DNA of 64,000 bases from Acutalibacter muris (GTDB taxonomy: Bacteria; Bacillota; Clostridia; Oscillospirales; Acutalibacteraceae), in the NCBI RefSeq assembly GCF_002201475.1, contig NZ_CP021422.1:1612001-1676000 (forward strand), given 5' to 3'. Each line of letters begins with the position of its first letter. The stretch's first letter is position 1. Below are positions 16,572-24,329 of this stretch, one piece after another. The notes under the pieces are model-generated. The model saw nothing but the letters and a program-made list of their open reading frames with translations, searched no databases and had not been told where the DNA came from. The position numbers and the translations under genes were made by a program.

Positions 16572-16613
16572 CGAAAGGAACCGGGAAAGCAGGCGCTTTC
16601 CCGGTTCCTTTCG
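16572..16613 (+). terminator. pduL terminator
   Basis: A perfect 19-bp stem (16572-16590 with 16595-16613) and a 4-base loop. It can also serve the convergent CotH operon. Confidence 0.85.
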
Positions 16614-16628
16614 TATAGGAGGGAGCAG

Positions 16629-16730
16629 ATGGGTGGCATTATCAACATCGGCATAGTGGCCCACGCGGACGCGGGGAAGACCACCTTGACAGAAGGGCTT
16701 CTCTTTGAAGCGGGGGAGCCCGCCCCTTAA
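16629..16730 (+). pseudogene. N-terminal stub of a Tet(M)-like/EF-G GTPase
   Basis: A 33-codon frame behind a good site (GGAGGGAGC) begins 'MGGIINIGIVAHADAGKTTL', the G1 region of ribosomal-protection (TetM-type) and EF-G GTPases. It then reads 'TEGLLFEAGEPAP' and stops. Nothing downstream continues the family in any frame, as the CotH gene begins on the other strand. I infer a deletion remnant rather than a functional microprotein. Confidence 0.6.
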
Positions 16731-16759
16731 CGACCGCCTTGGGCGCGTTATAGGGCGCA

Positions 16760-18583
16760 TCAGGCCTTCTTTTTATACAGCAGCATACCGGCTATAGCCG
16801 TGGCAAGGACGGCGGCGCAGACCAGAACCGTAATAAGCCCCTCTTCGTTTTGCGTATTGGTACTGTTCGATTCTCTGGTACGCACCGTCTCTAGGGGCCC
16901 GCCGGCCGGGGCCGCGCCCCCTTCAGATGGAGGCTGCTGACTGCTGTTGGCGTTATCGCCGGTCTCCGCTTTGTCCATCGGATCTTGTTGGTTCTGCTGT
17001 CTGTCCCGGCCCATGCCGCCAAAGCCGCCGTTGTTCATGGAGCCCATTGCGGATATATCCACATCAGAGCCGTCTATCAGCGCATCGGCGTTTTCCGCCT
17101 GCCCGGCCGAAGCGGCGGGTATGGAGCCGTCAAGCTGGCCGCTTACGCTCTCGGCCCGCAGCAGACAGAAATCCTTTAGCACCGAAACGCCCTCAAGAAA
17201 CTCCTCATAAGAGCAGAAGCTGGTGGGGTCCTTCTCCACATACGGAGATATCAGCGCCTGTACCCGCTCAAGCTCAGCTGAAAACGCGCCGCTGTCGAAA
17301 TAGCCCGAGATGAACTCCGCGAAATACTGGTGGTAGAGCTGGGTATATTCCTCGCTTGAGAATATCCAGGCCAGCATGGGGCGGCTGTCAACGGTCCCGC
17401 CGGACACCGGGGTATCTATGGGATAATTTATAAGGGCCGTGGCGTCCTCCTGTCCCATAAAGCCGCCGCAGGCCAGATTATAGTCCCAGGGGATCATGGA
17501 GAGCTGCCCAGCGTCTTCATAGAGGTAATAGTTGTGTATCATAGAGCCGGTATAGCTGTCGAAATTGCATACAAAGTTGTGTACCACGAAGTAGCGTATC
17601 ACACTCTCCACGTCCACGGTACTGTCAATATCCTCAAATGAGTTCAGCCTTTTCAGGGCGGCGACAAGCCTGTCCCTGTCCTCGTCAGTAATATCTGTCT
17701 TGGCGTTATTAAAGATATTCTCATAGCTGGAGTATTCGTCGTCGGTGTATATAAGGGACACATCGCTGCTACCGAAGCCGTTGAAGCCGCCAAAATCACC
17801 CCTGGGCTCTCCGCCGCCAAAATTGCCCATGCCAGGTGCGCCGCCCGCTTCCATGCCGCCCTCGGGCATATCAAGCATACGGTCTCCCTCTGGAAGCTCC
17901 GGCCCGTCCATACCGGGCTTTTCCATAAAGCCCTTTCCGTCCTCCATGTCCCCAGCGCCGCCGGAGCTCTGGCTGTCAGGCTTATACAGCTCGCCGTAGT
18001 CCCCGCCGTAATTGCGCTGCATGAAGGCCTCCTCCACACCCTCCACGGCCAGATAGAGCCCCCAGTCCTCACCGTTTACCCGGATATACACATAGCTGCA
18101 AAGGGGAGAAACCGCCCCAAACTCACCCATCATGCGGTAGGTGATATAGTCCTTCATGTATGTGTTGTCCTGGATAATATTGTTAAGGCTCAGCTTATCC
18201 AGGCCGTGATAGGTCTGCCCGCTCTCGTAGTGGTCGAACTCCAGCTTGAAGCTGTAGCGGTTATTGCCGTAGCTCTCCACCTGAGTCAGGGAGGTGTTGC
18301 CCTTGGCCCGGAGCCCCACGTTCCCGAAGGACTCGCCGTCTATCACAACGGAGCAGGGGGAGTATTCCTCATTTTTGCAGGTGCTGATAAAACTGTCCCA
18401 GTCGTCCATCACGAGGTCCAGGGTGTGGACTGTGCTGGTATCGAACAGCCGGTCCTCATAGCCCATGGCCCGGGGCGCGCTCTCTGAGCCGGCCCCGCTG
18501 GCGCTTACAAATACCACCGTCAGCATAAGGGTCAGGACCAAAATTACACAGCATACCCTGTCGATATATCTATGGGTTGACAT
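16760..18583 (-). CDS. CotH-family spore-coat-type kinase, secreted and membrane-tethered
   Basis: A 607-residue CotH-family protein. There is an N-terminal signal/anchor helix (~9-31). The CotH domain follows with 'VGLRAKGNTS', 'KLSLNNIIQDNTYMKDYI' and 'MIPWDYNLACGG', the family's nucleotide and metal-binding region. CotH proteins are atypical kinases that phosphorylate surface or spore-coat proteins. A Gly/Met/Glu-rich insert (~205-270) breaks the domain. A C-terminal helix and 'LYKKKA' suggest a wall- or membrane-anchored form. It is last in a VTC-DUF4956-CotH operon, 15 bases after DUF4956. An outer-surface kinase partnering polyphosphate chemistry is inference. Confidence 0.88.
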   Translation of the reverse strand: MSTHRYIDRVCCVILVLTLMLTVVFVSASGAGSESAPRAMGYEDRLFDTSTVHTLDLVMDDWDSFISTCKNEEYSPCSVVIDGESFGNVGLRAKGNTSLTQVESYGNNRYSFKLEFDHYESGQTYHGLDKLSLNNIIQDNTYMKDYITYRMMGEFGAVSPLCSYVYIRVNGEDWGLYLAVEGVEEAFMQRNYGGDYGELYKPDSQSSGGAGDMEDGKGFMEKPGMDGPELPEGDRMLDMPEGGMEAGGAPGMGNFGGGEPRGDFGGFNGFGSSDVSLIYTDDEYSSYENIFNNAKTDITDEDRDRLVAALKRLNSFEDIDSTVDVESVIRYFVVHNFVCNFDSYTGSMIHNYYLYEDAGQLSMIPWDYNLACGGFMGQEDATALINYPIDTPVSGGTVDSRPMLAWIFSSEEYTQLYHQYFAEFISGYFDSGAFSAELERVQALISPYVEKDPTSFCSYEEFLEGVSVLKDFCLLRAESVSGQLDGSIPAASAGQAENADALIDGSDVDISAMGSMNNGGFGGMGRDRQQNQQDPMDKAETGDNANSSQQPPSEGGAAPAGGPLETVRTRESNSTNTQNEEGLITVLVCAAVLATAIAGMLLYKKKA

Positions 18584-18598
18584 ACTAAGCCTCCTCTC

Positions 18599-19270
18599 TC
18601 AGCTCATATAGTCGCCGTTATAGCTCACCAGCACCGCGTGCTCCACGCCGTTCATCTCCGAGAGGATATTCACAAGCTCCGTGCCGCTGTCCTTCATGCG
18701 CACCTCAAGGTTCAGCTCTACAGACCCCTTCTGGGCGGTCTTGCTCTTTACCACACAGCGCTTTACCTGCCGCTGTACAAAGCCCATGGCCTGTCTCTCG
18801 CTCTCGTGGTCCTGGCAGTGCAGGACCAATATATATGGGTTCATATGGGGCTTGGTGTTGGCGAAGACCAGCAGCACCACGCCGATTATTACGCTGCCAA
18901 ACACCGCTAGGGGGATAAGCCCCGCTGCCAGGACTATGCCCGCGCCTATGGCCCAGAACAGGAAGGCGATATCCAACGGCTCCTTTATGGCTGCTCTGAA
19001 GCGCACGATGGACAGCGCGCCCACCATGCCCAAAGACAGCACTACGTTGGAGGTGACCGCCAGTATCACCAAGGTGGTTATCATGGTCATGGCCACCAGG
19101 GAAACTCCGAAACTTGAGGAGTACATTACCCCGGCGAAGGTCTTTTTGTAGACCAAGAAGATAAACATACCTGTGCCAAAGGCCAAGGCAAGGGCCAGCG
19201 CCATATCGAGTATACTCACACTTGAAATTTTTTCCAAAAAACTGGATTTGAATATATCCTGAAATGTCAT
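18599..19270 (-). CDS. DUF4956 membrane protein
   Basis: A 223-residue protein with about four membrane segments in residues 20-145, then a soluble C-terminal domain (~150-223) with a ferredoxin-like pattern. It matches DUF4956 proteins ('LGMVGALSIVRFRAAIKEP' is typical). This family is repeatedly encoded between VTC and CotH genes in Firmicutes; its function is not known. The start at 19270 follows an AAAGGAG-like site, and the longer frame runs back into the VTC gene. Gaps of 31 and 15 bases to its neighbours support one transcript. Confidence 0.82.
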   Translation of the reverse strand: MTFQDIFKSSFLEKISSVSILDMALALALAFGTGMFIFLVYKKTFAGVMYSSSFGVSLVAMTMITTLVILAVTSNVVLSLGMVGALSIVRFRAAIKEPLDIAFLFWAIGAGIVLAAGLIPLAVFGSVIIGVVLLVFANTKPHMNPYILVLHCQDHESERQAMGFVQRQVKRCVVKSKTAQKGSVELNLEVRMKDSGTELVNILSEMNGVEHAVLVSYNGDYMS

Positions 19271-19301
19271 ATATATGCTCCTTTTCTGTATTTGTTTTGA
19301 T

Positions 19302-19973
19302 CTAACCGTATACCCGGCAGGCCGCGTATTTTGAGAAGGCCCCAGTGTGGACGCCGGGGATCTGCACCAGGTCCCGGATAACAGAGGGGAGAAAGCTGTC
19401 CCACTTGACCTCCAGCACCGCCGCATTATTCGGGAGGGGTATGGTACAGCCGTCCGGGTCAAGAAACTCGCCGCAGTCAGTCCCGGCGCGTATATTATAG
19501 TCCAGTGTCACCCTTACGTTGCCCGGGGTATAAATAAACGGCTCTCGGGTATACCGCACAACGGTCCGGGGGCGTAGCCCCTGTGTGGCCATCTTCCCGT
19601 AAAGCTCCTGCAAAAGCGGCGGGCCGTCCCTGCTGAAAGCTTGGTATTCTCCCCGGACCAGAGCCATAGCCTCCTCCCTTGGAACGGCGGTCTGAAGCTT
19701 CGAGCACAGGCCGTCTATCTTCATTTTCTTTTCAAGGAGGACCAGCGACGTGTCGCTGTTATAATACCTGAGCCGGAACTTCTCCCTGCGGCTAACGCCG
19801 TTTATCTTCTCCCTCAGAGCCCTGCCGTCAGGCGTGTCAAAGTATAGGCTGCTTACGGTATACCTGCCGTCCCGGGCGTGGGGGTCTATGGCCATCACTG
19901 CGGACAGCCTTGCTCTAAGGGCCAGCACGTCCCCGGGGGATATTTCATGTTTCCCTTCGTGGCGGAAATCCAC
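19302..19973 (-). CDS. VTC-domain polyphosphate polymerase-like protein
   Basis: A 223-residue VTC-domain protein of the triphosphate-tunnel fold. Characteristic elements are 'RHEGKHEIS' at the N-terminus, 'SLYFDTPDG', 'KFRLRYY', 'LLEKKMKIDG', 'RTVVRYTREPF', 'RVTLDYNIRAG' and 'AVLEVKWDSFLP', supplying the basic and acidic tunnel residues. Eukaryotic Vtc4 makes polyphosphate from ATP; bacterial homologues are assumed to do so or to bind polyphosphate. It is first in the operon. The window also encodes Ppk1 and Ppx. Confidence 0.85.
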   Translation of the reverse strand: MDFRHEGKHEISPGDVLALRARLSAVMAIDPHARDGRYTVSSLYFDTPDGRALREKINGVSRREKFRLRYYNSDTSLVLLEKKMKIDGLCSKLQTAVPREEAMALVRGEYQAFSRDGPPLLQELYGKMATQGLRPRTVVRYTREPFIYTPGNVRVTLDYNIRAGTDCGEFLDPDGCTIPLPNNAAVLEVKWDSFLPSVIRDLVQIPGVHTGAFSKYAACRVYG

Positions 19974-20046
19974 GCTGCTTCACCTCTTCCGTTTTTACTT
20001 CGATAAAATAGTAACAGCCGAACCTTAGAGCTGGTTTAGAAAAGGA

Positions 20047-20077
20047 GAAGCGCCCCGTGAACTTTCCGGGACGCTTC
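20047..20077 (-). terminator. Terminator downstream of the sensor kinase
   Basis: GAAGCGCCCCG (20047-20057) pairs with CGGGACGCTTC (20067-20077) with one mismatch. On the minus strand a CTCCTTTTCT tract follows. Confidence 0.65.
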
Positions 20078-20097
20078 TGTGAAGCTTCTGTGAACGC

Positions 20098-21351
20098 CTA
20101 TTGCCTGAACCGCACAGTAAAGCGGACAAGGTTCGGCTGGATATACCTTGCCCAAATAGCGGCGCGGTTCGCCCCCGCCAAGGAACGGGCGATAGCCAGC
20201 CCCACGCCGTAGCCACCGCCCTTCTGGGTGCGGGCGGGGTCGGCCCGGTAGAAACGATCAAAGAGCTTATCCGGGGGGACCGCCGGCAGCTTCGGGCAGG
20301 TGTTTTCTATGGAGAGATCTATCCGGCTGTCGCTTTTTACCAGTGTGACCATGGCCCGGCCCCCGGGGTCCGCATACTTTACGCAGTTGTCCAGCAGTAT
20401 GGAGACAAGCTTTCGCACCTGCTCCCGGTCGGCGCGGATACTGACGTCCGCTGTGATATCCGCCGCAAGGTTAAGCCCCTTTGCGGCTATGGGCTGGGAA
20501 AACTCCCGGAGAGAGCTCTCAATAAGCCCGCTGAGTGAAAAATTCTCGGGCTCCCCTTGTATTGGGCTCTCGTCCATTCGGGCCAGCATTAGCAGCTCCT
20601 TTACCAGCCCCCCAAGCCTTGCGGTCTGTTCGCGGATATTCCGGCTCCATTTACTCTCGCCGTTATAGAGCTCCAGGGCCTCGGCGTTGGACTGTATGAT
20701 GGCAAGGGGAGTTTTGAGCTCGTGTCCGGCGTTGGTTACAAACTGTTTCTGGCGCTGGATATTTTCCGCGATGGGGCGTATGGCCCGCCGGGATAGGAGT
20801 ATCACAAAGACCAGCATAATCCCCCAGCAGAAAAACCCAACGGCAGCCGATAAAATAAGCACACGCCAGAAGGAGCCGCTTTCGCCGGAGGTGTCCAGGA
20901 ACACAGCCAGAGCACCGGGGCCAGGTCCCTCTCTTATAAGATAGCGAAAATGCCCGTATTCGCCGCGCTTATTGCCCTTCTCCAGGGCCTTGAGCGCAAG
21001 CTCTGCGGCCTGGTCCTCGCTGACGGAATAGGCGCGGCTAACGTCAACGAATACGGGCTCGTAATCCGGCCCGAAGCGCACCAGAAAGAAGCTCCCGGAC
21101 ACAAAAGCGCTATAGACCTCCCTGGGCCCGTCAGGAACACCGAAGGGGAAGGGCCTGCCAGAGGGCTTATCGGTGGGAGGCAGATTGCCGGGGTCACCGT
21201 CGGCGCTGCATAACAATTCCAGGGTTCGGTCCATACGCTGGCTTATCAGCATGAGGTTCGCGGCGTTTATGGCTCCAAGCAGCAGCAGTATCAGCCCGGT
21301 GATGGCGGCCATGGCGGCAATTACGAACCTTTTTTGCAGCGCCTTAACCAT
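20098..21351 (-). CDS. Two-component sensor histidine kinase
   Basis: A 417-residue membrane sensor kinase. Two membrane helices (~8-36 and ~163-187) flank an extracellular sensor region of about 125 residues. The H box is 'NAGHELKTPLA' (His210), followed by an N box ('LLDNCVKYADPG') and a G box ('GGYGVGLAIA'). The ATG at 21351 overlaps the response-regulator stop by 8 bases, so the pair is translationally coupled. The signal is unknown. The VTC-DUF4956-CotH operon lies just downstream on the same strand, past a terminator, and could be a target (inference). Confidence 0.92.
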   Translation of the reverse strand: MVKALQKRFVIAAMAAITGLILLLLGAINAANLMLISQRMDRTLELLCSADGDPGNLPPTDKPSGRPFPFGVPDGPREVYSAFVSGSFFLVRFGPDYEPVFVDVSRAYSVSEDQAAELALKALEKGNKRGEYGHFRYLIREGPGPGALAVFLDTSGESGSFWRVLILSAAVGFFCWGIMLVFVILLSRRAIRPIAENIQRQKQFVTNAGHELKTPLAIIQSNAEALELYNGESKWSRNIREQTARLGGLVKELLMLARMDESPIQGEPENFSLSGLIESSLREFSQPIAAKGLNLAADITADVSIRADREQVRKLVSILLDNCVKYADPGGRAMVTLVKSDSRIDLSIENTCPKLPAVPPDKLFDRFYRADPARTQKGGGYGVGLAIARSLAGANRAAIWARYIQPNLVRFTVRFRQ

Positions 21352-22021
21352 GGTGTTCCTCCAGGGTATAGCCAACATTCCTCCGGGCGGCGATGGTGAT
21401 ATCGGCCTTCAAGGCGGAGAGCCGACGGCGCAGGTAGGATATGTACACCCACACCACGCCGAGTTCCGCCTCTGTGTCATAGCCCCAGACCCGGCACAGT
21501 AGCTCCTCCGTGGAGAGGTATATGCCCCGGTTCAGCATCAGGAGCTCCATCAGCTGGTACTCGAGCCTTGGCAGCACAAAGGACTGGCTCCCGCAGGAGA
21601 GCTCGCAGCTTTTCTGGTTTAAGGTTATATTGCCGCAGCTTAAAAGGTTCGGCGTATACTCCTCCCGCCGCCGGAGCAGGGCCCGCACCCGGGCCAGAAG
21701 CAGCTCCATGGGGAAGGGCTTCGGGAGATAGTCGTCCGCGCCCAGGTCCAGCCCCTGGACCTGATCCTCGATCTCAGCCTTTGCCGTGAGCAGCAGCACA
21801 GGGGTCCGCCGCCCGGCGCTTCTTAACCTTTGCAGGACCTCAAGGCCACTGAGCCTGGGCATCATGACGTCTAAGATTATGCCGTCATACTGCCCGGAAA
21901 GGGCGTAATCCAGGGCCGCCTGGCCGTCGTATACCGGGTCAACGATGTACTTATGATAGGTTAGTATATCCACCACGGCCTCGGACATGGCGGGCTCGTC
22001 CTCGGCGTATAGGAGCTTCAT
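21344..22021 (-). CDS. OmpR-family response regulator
   Basis: A 225-residue response regulator. The receiver domain has the acidic pocket 'YAEDE' (5-9), the phospho-acceptor Asp51 in 'IILDVMMPRLSG', and 'LLLTAKAE'. A winged-helix DNA-binding domain ends in 'LGVVWVYISYLRRRLSALKA'. A GTG nine bases earlier is in frame but overlaps the ribosome site GAGGTG, so ATG 22021 is preferred. A TATAAT lies about 25-30 bases upstream without a good -35, suggesting activator-dependent expression. Confidence 0.92.
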   Translation of the reverse strand: MKLLYAEDEPAMSEAVVDILTYHKYIVDPVYDGQAALDYALSGQYDGIILDVMMPRLSGLEVLQRLRSAGRRTPVLLLTAKAEIEDQVQGLDLGADDYLPKPFPMELLLARVRALLRRREEYTPNLLSCGNITLNQKSCELSCGSQSFVLPRLEYQLMELLMLNRGIYLSTEELLCRVWGYDTEAELGVVWVYISYLRRRLSALKADITIAARRNVGYTLEEHHG

Positions 22022-22096
22022 AGTAATCACCTCATGGTTGTATTATAGGGCGCAGAGCTTAGTTTTACCTTAATTTATTCTACCAGATATGAGGGG

Positions 22097-22121
22097 TTAT
22101 TTCAACAAACAGTTGAAATAA
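22097..22121 (+). promoter_or_regulatory. 10-bp dyad over the tgt -35 element
   Basis: TTATTTCAAC (22097-22106) and GTTGAAATAA (22112-22121) form a perfect inverted repeat with a 5-base centre, overlapping the -35 at 22113. Its position suits a repressor site. Confidence 0.45.
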
Positions 22122-22141
22122 GCTTGGATAAAGTGTATAAT
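22113..22141 (+). promoter_or_regulatory. tgt promoter
   Basis: TTGAAA (22113-22118), a 17-base spacer and TATAAT (22136-22141). Confidence 0.75.
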
Positions 22142-22169
22142 ATTGGGAGAAAAATCTATGGAGGTTCAA

Positions 22170-23300
22170 ATGTACCGACTGATAAAAACCGAGGGCACTG
22201 CCCGCCGGGGAGAACTTGCCACCGTACACGGAATGGTGCAGACCCCGGGATTTATGAACGTGGCTACGGCCGGGGCCATAAAAGGGGCCGTCTCGGCCTA
22301 TGACCTTATGGAGCTGGGCTGCCAGGTACAGCTTTGCAATACCTACCACCTGCACCTGCGTCCGGGGGACGAAACTGTAAAGCGGCTGGGGGGCATAAGA
22401 AAATTTACCGGCTGGCAGGGCCCTGTACTTACCGACAGCGGGGGCTTTCAGGTGTTCTCGTTAGCAAAGCTCCGGGATATCAGGGAGGAGGGCGTTACCT
22501 TCTCCTCCCATATAGACGGCCGTAAGATTTTTATGGGCCCGGAGGAGAGTATGCGCATACAGTCGAATCTGGGCTCTACCATCGCCATGGCCTTTGACGA
22601 GTGCGTGGAGAACCCGGCCGAGTATGAATACGCAAAAATGTCCTGCGCCCGCACAGCCCGATGGCTGGAAAGATGCAAGGCTGAGATGGCAAGGCTCAAC
22701 AGGGAGGAGGGCACGCTGAACCCGAACCAGATGCTCTTTGGCATAAACCAGGGCTGCACCTATCACGACCTTCGCATAGAGCATATGAAGCGTATAGCGG
22801 AAATGGGCCTGGACGGCTACGGCATAGGGGGCCTTGCGGTGGGGGAGACCGCCGGGGAGATGTACTCGGTTATCGAGGCCATAGAGCCGCATATGCCAAA
22901 GGACAAGATACGCTACCTGATGGGTGTGGGCACGCCTGCAAACCTCCTGGAGGCCGTGCGCAGGGGCGTGGACCTGTTTGACTGCGTTATGCCCACCAGG
23001 AATGCCCGCCACGGGCACGCCTTTACAATGGAGGGGTGCAGGAATATGTTAAACGCCAAGTATGTCCTGGACGAGGCTCCCCTGGATGAGACCTGCGATT
23101 GCCCGGTCTGCCGGAGGTTTACCAGGGCCTATATCCACCACCTGTTCAAGGCTGGGGAGATGCTGGCCATGCGCCTTACGGTTATGCATAACCTGTACTT
23201 CTACAATCATCTGCTGGCAAAGATACGTGACGCTTTGGACGAGGGGCGGTTTGAGGCGTTTTACAAGGAGAATATCGAGACTGTCGGCCGGAGAATATAG
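22170..23300 (+). CDS. tgt: Queuine/preQ1 tRNA-guanine transglycosylase
   Basis: A 376-residue TGT, which exchanges guanine-34 of Asn, Asp, His and Tyr tRNAs for preQ1 in queuosine synthesis. The first Asp is in 'LTDSGGFQVFS' (Asp89), the nucleophile region is 'FDCVMPTRNARHG', and the zinc site is 'CDCPVC' with a later His ('MHNLYFYNHLL'). ATG 22170 has GGAGG five bases upstream and begins the family N-terminus 'MYRLIKTEG'; ATG 22158 and TTG 22143 in the same frame are alternatives. It is followed by yajC, a frequent neighbour in many bacteria. Confidence 0.95.
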   Translation: MYRLIKTEGTARRGELATVHGMVQTPGFMNVATAGAIKGAVSAYDLMELGCQVQLCNTYHLHLRPGDETVKRLGGIRKFTGWQGPVLTDSGGFQVFSLAKLRDIREEGVTFSSHIDGRKIFMGPEESMRIQSNLGSTIAMAFDECVENPAEYEYAKMSCARTARWLERCKAEMARLNREEGTLNPNQMLFGINQGCTYHDLRIEHMKRIAEMGLDGYGIGGLAVGETAGEMYSVIEAIEPHMPKDKIRYLMGVGTPANLLEAVRRGVDLFDCVMPTRNARHGHAFTMEGCRNMLNAKYVLDEAPLDETCDCPVCRRFTRAYIHHLFKAGEMLAMRLTVMHNLYFYNHLLAKIRDALDEGRFEAFYKENIETVGRRI

Positions 23301-23318
23301 CGCTGCGAAAATAAATGC

Positions 23319-23347
23319 TTGCAACTTCTCGGGTTTCCTGATATAAT
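23319..23347 (+). promoter_or_regulatory. yajC promoter
   Basis: TTGCAA (23319-23324), a 17-base spacer and TATAAT (23342-23347). Confidence 0.7.
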
Positions 23348-23383
23348 CAATAGTAATCATTTGAAGGGATGTGTTCACAAAAG

Positions 23384-23719
23384 ATGTACAATTTCAACTT
23401 GCTGGACGCTTCGGCGGCCCAGGGCGGCGGTGGCATGAGCCTTATCGTTATGCTTTTGGTATACGGCGTGTTCTTCGCGGCTCTGTACTTTATCTTCTTC
23501 CGCCCCCAGAATAAGAAGAAAAAGAAGGAGGCCGAGATGCGCAAGAACGCCCAGGTGGGCGACGAGATTACCACTATCGGCGGCATCTGCGGACGTATTG
23601 TGGCGGTGAAGGACGAGTCCGAGTCGGTCATTATCGAGACCGGTAGCGACAAATCAAAGCTGCGCGTGAAGCGCTGGGCCATCGGCAGCGTTGACACTGT
23701 GCACGAGGACGACGCCTGA
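23384..23719 (+). CDS. yajC: Preprotein translocase subunit YajC
   Basis: A 111-residue YajC, the small single-span accessory subunit of the Sec translocon (with SecDF). A membrane helix (~20-38) is followed by 'FFRPQNKKKKKEAE' and the conserved soluble core 'GDEITTIGGICGRIVAVKDE'. The frame also contains GTG 23369, but that sits only two bases from the AAGGGA site, so ATG 23384 is preferred. A Gly-rich 'AAQGGGG' precedes the helix. A very long hairpin follows the stop. Confidence 0.9.
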   Translation: MYNFNLLDASAAQGGGGMSLIVMLLVYGVFFAALYFIFFRPQNKKKKKEAEMRKNAQVGDEITTIGGICGRIVAVKDESESVIIETGSDKSKLRVKRWAIGSVDTVHEDDA

Positions 23720-23740
23720 TATAAGTAAAAATTCATGAAT

Positions 23741-23825
23741 AAAAGGACCTTGCGGCTCATAGGTATTTAATAGTAAGCACTTCTCTGTGCTTACTATTAA
23801 ATACTGATAGCTGCGAGGTCTTTTT
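23741..23825 (+). terminator. Very long hairpin terminator after yajC
   Basis: A perfect 18-bp core (23763-23780 with 23787-23804, 6-base loop) is extended at its base by nearly complete pairing of 23741-23762 with 23805-23825, allowing G-U pairs. It ends in a T run only a few bases before the next ATG. Confidence 0.8.
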
Positions 23826-23828
23826 GTT

Positions 23829-24206
23829 ATGAAATGGGTAAGAGCTTTGATACTTTCCACTGCCATTACCGCCGGCGCGGGTCTTGGGCTGCTGTCGGCA
23901 ATCGCCTTTTTCGTCTGCCGTTCAGAGTCCCTGCCAAGGGGTTCCGTTACCGTCGTCACAACCCTTGCCGCCTGCGCGGCGGTGTTTTTGGGCGGGCTGC
24001 TGTCCTCCATATCGGCGCGGGAGAAGGGGCTGCTGCTGGGAATTGGGGCAGGGGCGGTTTTTCTGGTGTGCGCGGGGTTGGTGTCTGTTCTGGCGTTCCG
24101 GATAGAGCCGGGCCCCGGGAGCGTTGGCAAGATTGCTGCTATACTCATAAGCGGGGCTATTGGCGGTGTGCTGGGCGCCAACCGTAAAAGCAAGGTGAAA
24201 TTTTGA
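23829..24206 (+). CDS. TIGR04086/DUF3792 family membrane protein
   Basis: A 125-residue integral membrane protein with four hydrophobic segments ('ALILSTAITAGAGLGLLSAI', 'VVTTLAACAAVFLGGLL', 'LLLGIGAGAVFLVCAGL', 'IAAILISGAIGGVLGA') and a basic end. It matches the TIGR04086 family that commonly lies next to yajC in Clostridia; no function is known. The ATG comes immediately after the T tract of the yajC terminator hairpin, with no clear Shine-Dalgarno site (GAGG is inside the hairpin). Translation may therefore depend on read-through and hairpin opening. Confidence 0.8.
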   Translation: MKWVRALILSTAITAGAGLGLLSAIAFFVCRSESLPRGSVTVVTTLAACAAVFLGGLLSSISAREKGLLLGIGAGAVFLVCAGLVSVLAFRIEPGPGSVGKIAAILISGAIGGVLGANRKSKVKF

Positions 24207-24232
24207 GACAGGCGCCATGGGGCTTACAATAT

Positions 24233-24293
24233 TGTAACCGCGGGTTACAGCTGTGAGATACTCATTGAAGTTCATGCCGCCTCCTGATATAAT
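24233..24293 (+). promoter_or_regulatory. Promoter with upstream 7-bp dyad
   Basis: TTGAAG (24265-24270), a 17-base spacer and TATAAT (24288-24293) drive the DUF4349 gene. Upstream, TGTAACC-GCG-GGTTACA (24233-24249) is a perfect dyad that could bind a regulator. Confidence 0.6.
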
Positions 24294-24329
24294 ATTGTAA
24301 AATATATGGACGGAACAGGAGGTTAGGAT

